A stretch of DNA of 7,317 nucleotides, taken from the NCBI GenBank assembly GCA_900752535.1, contig CAADVV010000312.1:1-7317 (forward strand). Reading direction: 5' to 3'. Source of the stretch: Bacteroidales bacterium. GTDB lineage: Bacteria; Bacteroidota; Bacteroidia; Bacteroidales; Muribaculaceae. The notes under the pieces are model-generated. The model ran no database searches. It had not been told where the DNA came from and saw only the letters and a program-made list of their open reading frames with translations. The position numbers and the translations under genes are program-made. Positions 1 to 7,191 of this stretch are shown here, piece by piece; the first letter of the stretch is position 1; every line of letters begins with the position of its first letter.

Positions 1-75
1 CGCAAATAAAACCGCTATTAATTTTATGATATTCAGCTGATTAAATTGTATTATCATCCAGTATTACCCCATTGC

Positions 76-90
76 CTATTCGCTGAATAG
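76..90. promoter_or_regulatory. 15-bp dyad, candidate operator upstream of the first promoter
   Basis: CTATTC-GCT-GAATAG is a perfect 6-bp inverted repeat around a 3-bp spacer. It ends 7 bp before the proposed -33 element at 98-101. Because it lies upstream of the predicted transcription start, it would act as a DNA site rather than as an RNA hairpin of this transcript. The position suits an activator or repressor site. One arm half (GCTGAAT, 82-88) also pairs with ATTCAGC at 31-37. The dyad is short and sits in AT-rich DNA, so chance is a real alternative. The rest of 1-75 shows no gene or other signal that I can identify. Confidence 0.25.
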
Positions 91-97
91 TTACGTG

Positions 98-128
98 CTT
101 GCAATGTTTTATTGTTGGATTATCTTTG
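98..128 (+). promoter_or_regulatory. Bacteroidota-type promoter for the first secreted protein gene
   Basis: TATCTTTG at 121-128 matches the Bacteroidota -7 consensus TAnnTTTG at every fixed position. CTTG at 98-101 matches three of four bases of the -33 element TTTG, with a 19-bp spacer, which is the usual distance. Transcription would begin near 133-136 and leave a leader of about 43 nt before the ATG at 178. No Shine-Dalgarno sequence is seen, and the leader just before the ATG is A/T-rich, as is normal in this phylum. This placement argues against translation from an in-frame codon at 112. Confidence 0.7.
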
Positions 129-177
129 CGACAGATTGTCTTCTAAAAGCTCTTTCAACACATTCAAACATCATTAT

Positions 178-3100
178 ATGCGAAAAATTTACACTGTGTT
201 AGCTTCAGCTGCGGCTATCATGCTGACGGCTGTGGGCGGACCTGACAGGATGCATGCTGCCACCCTTGAGGGTGGGTATCTCTATGGATTCGTTACTGCC
301 AGTTCCAGTTATTATTCCTATAGTGCCAACAACTTTTACCGGTTCGGGCTTGACAACCTCTCGGCATATGAGAAGTTGGGGTCGGGCTTCGGTCTTGACT
401 CATATTATGCCACGGCGACAACGTTCTCCAACGGCAAGATTGTGGGCATCGGAGGTTCGACGATGTCGCGTCAGGTCTACTCCGTAGACTTCAGCTGCGA
501 CGATTGGACGAAGACCACCGGGGTTCCCACCTCGGGCTTCACTGCCGTCACTGACCTCACTGACGACAACGGCACTGTCTATGGCTGGTTCTGCACATCG
601 ATAGGACAGTGGCAACTCGGTACAATTGACCCGACGACGGGTACAATGACTCCCATCGGCACCGCAACGACCACCCGACTTCAGGGTCTCACCTCAGACG
701 GGTCGGGAAATTTCTATGGCATTTCGACCGACGGCAACCTCTATTCAGTGTCAGGCGCCGACGGCTCACTCACCAAGATCGGTTCGCTCGGCATTAGCGT
801 CAGCTCGTCGACAACCACTTCGATATGCTATGACGGCGCCAACGGACGCATCCTCTGGCCCCGCTATGATGACAGCAGCATGTTCAACAAAGCGACAGAT
901 CTATATGCCATTGATCCTGCGACAGGCTCGGCGTCGTCGGTGGGACGATTCGAAAATGCGCCCAGAATTGTCGGCGTATGTTGCCCGATGTCATATAATC
1001 CGTCTGCTCCCGGCGAGGTCACCGGCCTGACCGCTTCAAACGACGGCGTCTCTAATGACATAGACCTGAGCTTCACCATCCCGACCGTAACGGTCAACGG
1101 CAAGGAGATGAACGAGAATCTCCGCGGCCTGACTTACACCGTCACAGTTGACGGTGTGAAAGTGATTGACGCCAAAGAAACCACACGCGGTGCCGAGGTC
1201 AGCGAGAAAATCACCTCGACCCCCGGCTCTCACACGCTGACGGTATACGTGTCACAGACAACCTATGGCGACGGTCCAGAAGTCAAGGCTGACGTTTATG
1301 TCGGCGCCGACACCCCGGGTGCGGTCAACGGCCTGACCCTCGTGTCCGACGGCAGCGAAATTACCCTGAGCTGGACAGCCCCTGCCGGCGTTCACGGAGG
1401 CCGCTATGACGAGGCCAAGGTGAGCTACACCGTTGTCCGTATGCCTGACAACACCGAAGTCGCCACCGGCCTGACCGTCACAACTTTCACCGAGACTGTC
1501 CCCGCCGAACGCCTGACGGCCTATTCCTATCAGGTAACCACCGTCTATGACGGCGAACCGACAGACTACTCGGCCACATCAAACACTGTTTTCGCAGGCC
1601 CCGCATTCAACGTGACCCGCGAGACTCCCTTTGTTCAGGACTTCGAGGCTTGTGAGACAGCCGACGACATGGACTTCTTCTGGATGTTTGAGAGCGCATA
1701 CGGCGAGACCCCCGAGGCTCTTCTCGGCAGCGACGCCGACGGCAACAAATTTATCAAACTCGCTCCGGCCAACCGCGCAAACAACCCGCGTCTCTTCACC
1801 ACGGCTCTGCGTCTGCCCGCACGCCACACCTACAGTCTCTCGTTCAAATATCGTATGGTGGCATTCTACGGCGCATCGTTCCAGGTTGACCTGACTGATG
1901 CTCCGCAGGCCGGCGCCAACGTCGTGCGCTCGATTGTTCCCAACAATTCATACGGCTTCATGGACAATACCTATCAGGAGTGGACAGACGAGAAGACCAT
2001 CACCCAGCAGTTTGAAGTCGAAGAAGACGGCGTTTACTTCATTGAAATTACTAACGGATACATCTCCAACGAATGGGACTTCGACAACTTCCGTGTTGAA
2101 GACCTGACTGAACCGGGCAAGCCGATGGGTGTCACCGACATGACCGCCCAGCCCGAGACAGCCGGCTCGCGCCGCATCAACATCGGCTTCACCCTGCCGA
2201 TGACCGACACCAACGGCGACGCTCCCGCACTGACCAAAGCCACCCTCACACGCGGCGAGACCGAACTATGCACATGGACCGAAAGCCTGACTCCCGGCAC
2301 ACGCCTGACGTGGACCGACGAGAAGGCTCCTCTGGCGCTGAACACCTATACTGTGGTTGTTGAAAATGCCTATGGCCAGTCAGTAGCCGTCCAGGCCACC
2401 GCTACTGCCGGACGCGAGTATGACCTCACACTCGAGTCACTTGACAAACCCGCTTCTGTCATCCGCGGCAAAGACATCGCCATCACCGCCGTGATTCTCA
2501 ACAACGGACGTGTCAAGGCTCCGGCAACCGAGGAGTCATCCTACACCGTTTCGCTCGTACAGCAGATGAGCGACGGCTCACGCACGATTGTAGGCTCATT
2601 TAACGGCACTCCGATTGGTCCTGACGAAACCGCCGAATACACCTTCAATGTCCCGACCGGCATCTCTACACCTGACAAACTGAGCTTCTATGTAGCCACC
2701 GTCTATGATGCCGACGAGTATCCCGATGATAACCTTGTCAGCGAAGAATTTGAGGTCGATGTCATCACACCGGCGATGCCCGCTCCCGAAGGACTCGCAG
2801 GTGAGTATAAAGACGGCAAGAACATGCTGACGTGGAATGCTCCCGCCTATGATGCCGACCAGGTTGAGCTGAAAGGCTACTATGTATATTGCAACGGTGA
2901 GAAACTCTACGACGAGCCTGTCTACGAGCCTAAATTCAGTCACGACGTCGAGTCAGACCGCACATATGTTTATGCCGTGTCAGCTCTCTACTCGCTCGGT
3001 GAATCAGAGAAATCGGCCGAACTGTCACTGACACACAGCGGTCTCGGCACCATTGTCGCCGCCGGTGTATCAGTCAACGTACTTGACGGAACGATCAATG

Positions 3101-3255
3101 TCACCGGTGCAGCCGGTCGTCTTGTCAGCCTCTTTAACGCCGCCGGACTTTGCGTATACTCGACGGTGGCCGACGCTGACACTCTCATGATCCGTGTAAC
3201 TCCCGGAGTATACTTCGTGACCGTTGACGGAAACGCAGTCAAAATAGCACTTTAA
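178..3255 (+). CDS. Secreted multidomain FnIII/CARDB-like protein with a T9SS-type C-terminal sorting domain
   Basis: This is a 1025-residue exported protein with no visible catalytic domain, probably an adhesin or surface-binding protein. Residues 1-27 form a signal peptide (MRK, a hydrophobic core LASAAAIMLTAV, and likely cleavage after MHA), with no lipobox Cys. Residues 32-270 hold about five degenerate blade-like repeats of the style 'LYAIDPATGSASSVG', suggesting a beta-propeller. Next come FnIII-like modules at about 278-375 and 380-473, and a jelly-roll or choice-of-anchor-like module at about 480-642 ending in DFDNFRVED. A further FnIII-like module spans about 645-745, a CARDB-like domain about 750-863 and another FnIII-like module about 867-952. 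Residues 963-1025 resemble the type A T9SS sorting domain (LFNAAGLCVYS, then TPGVYFVTVDG and a final VKIAL). The ATG at 178 is chosen because it starts the signal peptide and lies downstream of the promoter. An in-frame extension from 112 would precede the transcription start. Domain names come from sequence pattern only; the adhesin role is inference. Confidence 0.88.
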   Translation: MRKIYTVLASAAAIMLTAVGGPDRMHAATLEGGYLYGFVTASSSYYSYSANNFYRFGLDNLSAYEKLGSGFGLDSYYATATTFSNGKIVGIGGSTMSRQVYSVDFSCDDWTKTTGVPTSGFTAVTDLTDDNGTVYGWFCTSIGQWQLGTIDPTTGTMTPIGTATTTRLQGLTSDGSGNFYGISTDGNLYSVSGADGSLTKIGSLGISVSSSTTTSICYDGANGRILWPRYDDSSMFNKATDLYAIDPATGSASSVGRFENAPRIVGVCCPMSYNPSAPGEVTGLTASNDGVSNDIDLSFTIPTVTVNGKEMNENLRGLTYTVTVDGVKVIDAKETTRGAEVSEKITSTPGSHTLTVYVSQTTYGDGPEVKADVYVGADTPGAVNGLTLVSDGSEITLSWTAPAGVHGGRYDEAKVSYTVVRMPDNTEVATGLTVTTFTETVPAERLTAYSYQVTTVYDGEPTDYSATSNTVFAGPAFNVTRETPFVQDFEACETADDMDFFWMFESAYGETPEALLGSDADGNKFIKLAPANRANNPRLFTTALRLPARHTYSLSFKYRMVAFYGASFQVDLTDAPQAGANVVRSIVPNNSYGFMDNTYQEWTDEKTITQQFEVEEDGVYFIEITNGYISNEWDFDNFRVEDLTEPGKPMGVTDMTAQPETAGSRRINIGFTLPMTDTNGDAPALTKATLTRGETELCTWTESLTPGTRLTWTDEKAPLALNTYTVVVENAYGQSVAVQATATAGREYDLTLESLDKPASVIRGKDIAITAVILNNGRVKAPATEESSYTVSLVQQMSDGSRTIVGSFNGTPIGPDETAEYTFNVPTGISTPDKLSFYVATVYDADEYPDDNLVSEEFEVDVITPAMPAPEGLAGEYKDGKNMLTWNAPAYDADQVELKGYYVYCNGEKLYDEPVYEPKFSHDVESDRTYVYAVSALYSLGESEKSAELSLTHSGLGTIVAAGVSVNVLDGTINVTGAAGRLVSLFNAAGLCVYSTVADADTLMIRVTPGVYFVTVDGNAVKIAL

Positions 3256-3261
3256 ATCTTT

Positions 3262-3301
3262 CGTCCGGAGGGAACTGATACATTCCCTCCGGACGGTTTT
3301 A
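3262..3301 (+). terminator. Strong intrinsic terminator after the first secreted protein gene
   Basis: CGTCCGGAGGGAA (3262-3274) pairs perfectly with TTCCCTCCGGACG (3283-3295), giving a 13-bp GC-rich stem with an 8-nt loop. A single G and then TTTTAT follow. It begins 6 bp after the stop codon. The T-run is short, so some readthrough into the gene at 3348 is possible, but the hairpin argues that the two secreted protein genes are at least partly separate transcription units. Confidence 0.85.
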
Positions 3302-3347
3302 TCGGATAAACAAACAGAATAGATATTTTTCACCATCACAAAACACA

Positions 3348-5582
3348 ATGAGAAAACATTTACTAGTATCAACGCTTGCAGTCGGTATCGCAATGACAGT
3401 CGTAGCCGAAAACCGTCCCGTGACGTTTTTCGAGGGCTTCGAGGGACGCGGTACAGACGGATTTGTTCAGAACACGGACACGTATTCAAACAACTATCTC
3501 CCTGAGGGCTGGACGGAAATTTCCAAGGCGAATCCCGCCCACAAGAGCTATCCCGATCTGGGTGAAGATCCCTGGGACTACACATGGATGACCGTTCCCT
3601 CAAACTCTGTGTCGGGGCCTGCCAATTCGGGCAACTGCCACGCCTATATCCGCAGCGTTGTCGGCTATGACCCTGCCGAGCAGGACGAGTGGCTCATCAC
3701 TCCGTCCATCTCTGTGCAGAACGACGATATTCTCTTTTTCTACGTCGCCTATTGTCCGTGGTTCACGCTGCGTCCCGACTCGCAGACCCACGAGCCCACA
3801 GGCAAGTACAACTATCTTGAGGTACTTATCTCTGAAGACGACGGTCAGACTTGGTCAGAACCTATGTGGAATTCATATGACGACGCCAAGTCTCTCAGCT
3901 GGGACGAAATCTACAATTCCAGCATAAGCGCCGAATGGTTGGCAAACTATCGCGCAGTCTTTATCGATCTTGACAAGTATTACGGCAAAGATGTCAAGGT
4001 GGCCTTCCGTTATCGCGGCCGCCTCGGCCAAAGCGTCTCTATTGATGATGTGACCGTAGGTGTCCCGACACCCACGGCCGGCTACATTCTCCCTGAAGGC
4101 TACCTCATGCCTGCCGTGACCTCATCGTTCTCGGTATCTCCGGCTCCGTTGGCATTCTCCGCTCATGGTGTGGCTGACACATGGACTAACATCTCGACCG
4201 TCTGCAAAACCTATGACTGGACATACAACGATGTCACCGGCGCCGAGCAGAAGGCCGAGACACGCGACCTTGTCACTCCCTCATATCCCGAAGGAGCTCA
4301 GGTGTCGTTCCCCATTCTCGACGCCATGTATGGCGAAAATCACAGCGGCGAGTGGAGTCTTGTCAACCACAAATCATCGTTTGCCGGACAGATTGGTCTG
4401 ACCGAACCCAAAATTCAGTATGGCGGAACCGTCGCCGGCACTCTGACTGACGTTGACGGCACCGAGGGCCTCATTGGTGTCGGCAACTACGACCTCTATG
4501 ATGAGGGTCTCCAGGCTATCTCACACAATCCCATGATTGCCATCTCCGGTGAGGCTGAACAGCGCTGGGATGCCTATTTTACCAACGGCTCAGTCCGTGA
4601 CTGGGATTTCTTACAGGCCATCGGCTCGGTTTATCCCAAACCCACTGCTCCCTACGGAATATCTTATGTATATGCCAATGTCCTGCTTGAAAATATCGGC
4701 AAAGAGTCAAATCTGACAGCTACCATTTGCCGTTGGGAGACTGAGGTCGTGGCTGATATTGAACGTTCATATGTCGGCGATCCCATCGCGTCGGCTCCTA
4801 TGACCTGGGACCCGGCTGCTGTCGGATCGGGTGTACCGACTAATATTGTGTTCGATTTCTCAAAAAATCCTGTAACTGTTGACTTCCCCTATGTAATCCT
4901 GATTTCGGGTTACTCGCGCGACTATAATGAATATGACGAAATCGCCATCGCCGACAATATACGTTTTTATTATGCAAGCAGTGTGACTCCTCAGACAGAC
5001 GTTAAGTCAATCATGCTCTTCAAGGACTACAACAGCCAGCTCGAAGGCGGTTGGTATAATGCTTACGTCGATCTCTCTCAACTTGCTTCAAGCTCAACAA
5101 ATCCCGACCGTCATCCCGCAGGTCTTCTCATAGGTCTCGGTGTCGCAACATCAACCATGGAGCTCGTCGGCGAAGACCATCTCTTTGAATGTCCCGCCGA
5201 AGGCGGTGAGAAAACCTTCACTCTGAAGACCTCTGCCAACCCTGATCACCTTGCACTCGTAGACGGCGAAACTCCCTGCGACTGGGCAACCCTGACCGCC
5301 ACACCCAACGGCGAGAATGTCGATGTGACCGTCAAAGTCAGCGCCAACACAGAGAACCGCCGACGCAACAAAACTCTGCGTGTGGCTGCTCCCGGCTCAT
5401 ATGTCGAGATTGAGGTTCGTCAGGATCGTAATTCTTCGATTGAGACTATCGGTGCCGACAACAGCGCCGACGCTCCCGCTGAATATTTCACCCTCCAGGG
5501 TGTACGCGTCGTGGAGCCCGTAGCCGGCGGCCTTTATATCCGTCGTCAGGGTTCAAAAGCTGAAAAAGTGATTATCCGCTAA
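3348..5582 (+). CDS. Secreted choice-of-anchor J / BACON-like domain protein
   Basis: This is a 744-residue exported protein, probably a surface or glycan-binding adhesin; no catalytic motif is seen. Residues 1-20 are a signal peptide (MRKHLLVSTLAVGIAMTVVA), probably cleaved after VVA. Residues 24-240 match the choice-of-anchor J / cleaved-adhesin pattern: FFEGFEG, then LPEGW, DEWLITPSISV, LEVLISEDDGQTWS, VKVAFRYRG and a closing SIDDVTVG. Residues about 247-600 are not recognised; they look beta-rich and aromatic-rich, with no clear repeat. Residues about 602-693 resemble a BACON domain (FECPAEGGEKTFTLKTSAN, CDWATLTATPNG, VDVTVKVSANTENRRRNKTL, then EIEVRQD). Residues about 696-744 are a short tail of the Prevotella/Bacteroidales type (EYFTLQGVRVVEP, GGLYIRRQG, KVIIR). 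The ATG at 3348 starts the signal peptide and follows an A-rich leader without Shine-Dalgarno. It lies 92 bp after the preceding stop and past its terminator. Domain calls are by pattern; function is inferred. Confidence 0.9.
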   Translation: MRKHLLVSTLAVGIAMTVVAENRPVTFFEGFEGRGTDGFVQNTDTYSNNYLPEGWTEISKANPAHKSYPDLGEDPWDYTWMTVPSNSVSGPANSGNCHAYIRSVVGYDPAEQDEWLITPSISVQNDDILFFYVAYCPWFTLRPDSQTHEPTGKYNYLEVLISEDDGQTWSEPMWNSYDDAKSLSWDEIYNSSISAEWLANYRAVFIDLDKYYGKDVKVAFRYRGRLGQSVSIDDVTVGVPTPTAGYILPEGYLMPAVTSSFSVSPAPLAFSAHGVADTWTNISTVCKTYDWTYNDVTGAEQKAETRDLVTPSYPEGAQVSFPILDAMYGENHSGEWSLVNHKSSFAGQIGLTEPKIQYGGTVAGTLTDVDGTEGLIGVGNYDLYDEGLQAISHNPMIAISGEAEQRWDAYFTNGSVRDWDFLQAIGSVYPKPTAPYGISYVYANVLLENIGKESNLTATICRWETEVVADIERSYVGDPIASAPMTWDPAAVGSGVPTNIVFDFSKNPVTVDFPYVILISGYSRDYNEYDEIAIADNIRFYYASSVTPQTDVKSIMLFKDYNSQLEGGWYNAYVDLSQLASSSTNPDRHPAGLLIGLGVATSTMELVGEDHLFECPAEGGEKTFTLKTSANPDHLALVDGETPCDWATLTATPNGENVDVTVKVSANTENRRRNKTLRVAAPGSYVEIEVRQDRNSSIETIGADNSADAPAEYFTLQGVRVVEPVAGGLYIRRQGSKAEKVIIR

Positions 5583-5604
5583 ATCTGAACACATTTCAGA
5601 CAAA

Positions 5605-5639
5605 TCAAGCCCGCGGCTGACTGTCGGTCGCGGGCTTGA
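5605..5639. terminator. Hairpin between convergent genes, possible bidirectional terminator
   Basis: TCAAGCCCGCG (5605-5615) pairs with CGCGGGCTTGA (5629-5639) as an 11-bp stem. The inside can extend with further pairs, including wobble, to a small loop around 5621-5623. It lies 22 bp after the stop of the + strand gene and 20 bp after the stop of the - strand gene, the usual place for a shared terminator. No real T-run follows on the + strand. On the - strand the stem is followed by TTTG, which is slightly better. A weaker 6-bp hairpin (TCTGAA 5584-5589 with TTCAGA 5595-5600) sits just before it. Confidence 0.6.
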
Positions 5640-5659
5640 ACTGTAATATCGGGTGGGTG

Positions 5660-6385
5660 TCAGTCAACTTTGGCTTCGCGTCCGGGGCGGTCGAGGCAAT
5701 AGGCTTTGGTGTACTCGGGAGTGGCGATGTACTGCGAGAAGTCGCAGGCTGCTTTGTGGTCTTTCCAGAAGTGCATCGGGAAGAAGTGGGCTACTTTAAT
5801 TTTCTCGGTGAAGATATGTGCTCCGCGAGAGAAGTCTGAACCGAGACGAGTGTCGACGGGGAACATCACTATGTCCATGGCCGGAATTTCAGCTGCGATA
5901 CGGTTGACAATAACTTTGAAGGACTCGTCGGCGCGTGCCACTTCTTCGTGGGTCGATTCGTCCTGCCAGTGCCAGTCGTTGAGGTCGCCGGCGTGGAAGA
6001 TAACCTCGCCCGAAGGACGGCGCACGGCATAAGAGACACCGGCGTCAGTCGAGCCGTAAGCCTTGACGGTGAGCCCGGCGGGCAGGGCGATTCCGGGGTC
6101 GCCTCCCTTGAGCCAGGCGACGGACAGACCTTTGTCGGGTACGAGCTTGGCGTAGATGTCGTCGGAGAGCACGAACATACGCTCATGGTCCTGCGCCAGG
6201 TCAAAAATCTCATTGTTGAAATGGTCGGGATGGTGGTGTGAGACAAGAAAAATCACCGGTAGCGACGGATGGCGGTGAAGAATGTGTTTCAGCGAATTTG
6301 ATGGGTCGCGATAGTAGTCGAAGACGAGGATAGCGTCAGGGAGCGTGATAGCGAATCCACTGTGGTCAAGATAAGTAACGGTCAT
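5660..6385 (-). CDS. MBL-fold metallo-hydrolase, COG2220/UlaG-like
   Basis: This is a 241-residue metallo-beta-lactamase-fold protein, probably a cytoplasmic metal-dependent hydrolase of unknown substrate. The core motif HxHxDH is intact as H50-H-H52-P-D54-H55 after the strand VIFLVS. An early Asp (D23 in LVFDYY), the HAGD motif (H131 to D134) in IFHAGDLNDWHW, and a late His (H205 in FPMHFW) fit the remaining metal-site positions. The usual third-motif His of COG2220 proteins, expected before the HAGD strand, is not seen; the segment reads AYGSTDAGVSY (109-119). I recall this GSTD-GVS plus HAGDLN-WHW pairing from other bacterial MBL proteins, so it is probably a subfamily feature rather than damage. 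There is no signal peptide. The ATG at 6385 gives the expected N-terminus MTVTYLDHSGF. It lies 18 bp downstream of the PhnP-like gene, so the two are probably one operon. The symbol ulaG is not used, because ascorbate-6-phosphate lactonase activity is not supported. Confidence 0.88.
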   Translation of the reverse strand: MTVTYLDHSGFAITLPDAILVFDYYRDPSNSLKHILHRHPSLPVIFLVSHHHPDHFNNEIFDLAQDHERMFVLSDDIYAKLVPDKGLSVAWLKGGDPGIALPAGLTVKAYGSTDAGVSYAVRRPSGEVIFHAGDLNDWHWQDESTHEEVARADESFKVIVNRIAAEIPAMDIVMFPVDTRLGSDFSRGAHIFTEKIKVAHFFPMHFWKDHKAACDFSQYIATPEYTKAYCLDRPGREAKVD

Positions 6386-6403
6386 GATGATGCGTTTGAG
6401 TTA

Positions 6404-7183
6404 TTAGTCGGAAATGTTGACGACGAGACCGTCACAGGCGATTCTGACTCCCTTGGGCAGTCGCGGCTCGACCTCGGCGTGGAGGCCTATGCTGTGGCAG
6501 AGGTGCGTCAGAAAAGCGCGGCGGGGTGCCGTTTCCTTAATAACGTCAAGCGCTTGTTGGAGGTTCATATGTGAGTGGTGAGGTTCTATTCTCAGAGCGT
6601 TCACCACAAGCGTGTCAAGCCCGGAGATGAGCCTTTTGGTTGTGCCGGGCATGAAGCTGCAGTCAGTGATATAGGCCAGTGGCCCGAATCTGAAACCCAG
6701 TATGCTGAGTCGGTCATGGAGAATGGGAAGAGCTGTGATTTCCACCGGGCCGATGTTGAATGTCTGACCGTCGGCAATGGTGTGAAGCTCAAACCTGGGA
6801 ACGCCGGGATAGGGATGGGCGGCGAAGCAGTAGGGGACACGTATCTTCAGGTCGCGCATGACATCGGCACGGGCATAGACCGGTATGTCGCGCGGACCGC
6901 CGGGCTGCATGAAACAGTATGGACGCAGGTCGTCGATGCCTCCCACATGGTCATAGTGGCTGTGGGTGAGCAAGACGGCGTCGATGGGCGGACAACCGGC
7001 CCTGAAGAGCTGCTGCCGAATGTCGGGGCCGCAGTCAATCAGCAGATTGAGACCGCCGACCTCGATGATGGCCGAGGAGCGGAGGCGCGTATCGCGCGGG
7101 TCTGTCGAGCGGCATACGGGACATTTGCACAACAGCACCGGCACGCCTGACGAAGTACCTGTTCCGAGAAATCTGAGTTTCAT
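6404..7183 (-). CDS. PhnP-like MBL-fold hydrolase
   Basis: This is a 259-residue metallo-beta-lactamase-fold protein of the PhnP/RNase-Z-like group, probably a cytoplasmic phosphodiesterase. The N-terminus MKLRFLGTGTSSGVPV is the family start. C19, C21 and C24 (CKCPVC) resemble the structural zinc Cys cluster of E. coli PhnP, where a His completes the site; a C-terminal His such as H230 could serve here. The catalytic HxHxDH is intact as H74-S-H76-Y-D78-H79 in VLLTHSHYDHVGG. Other likely ligands are H156 (LPILHD), D174 (YITDCS) and H227 (FLTHLCH). E. coli PhnP hydrolyses 5-phosphoribosyl 1,2-cyclic phosphate in phosphonate breakdown, but no other phn gene is present here, so substrate and symbol are left open. 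The ATG at 7183 fits the family; the longer reading would need a TTG at 7213 and adds ten residues not typical of the family. The gene ends in tandem stops (TAATAA) and leads directly into the second MBL gene. Confidence 0.9.
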   Translation of the reverse strand: MKLRFLGTGTSSGVPVLLCKCPVCRSTDPRDTRLRSSAIIEVGGLNLLIDCGPDIRQQLFRAGCPPIDAVLLTHSHYDHVGGIDDLRPYCFMQPGGPRDIPVYARADVMRDLKIRVPYCFAAHPYPGVPRFELHTIADGQTFNIGPVEITALPILHDRLSILGFRFGPLAYITDCSFMPGTTKRLISGLDTLVVNALRIEPHHSHMNLQQALDVIKETAPRRAFLTHLCHSIGLHAEVEPRLPKGVRIACDGLVVNISD

Positions 7184-7191
7184 TTCAGCGA

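Noticed and set aside
3324..3331. TATTTTTC as a -7 element for the second secreted protein gene
   Set aside because: The last base mismatches TAnnTTTG, no -33 TTTG lies at 19-21 bp, and the T-rich match is easy by chance. It is kept only as a possibility in the findings.
3070..3603. 177-codon open frame on the - strand spanning the intergenic terminator
   Set aside because: It crosses the ends of both secreted protein genes and the perfect terminator hairpin. The protein is Arg/Ser/Cys-rich with no domain, so it is not credible.
6575..7150. 191-codon open frame on the + strand
   Set aside because: It is fully antisense to the PhnP-like gene, whose motifs are unmistakable. The translation has no recognisable domain, so it is a by-product of the GC-rich codon use.
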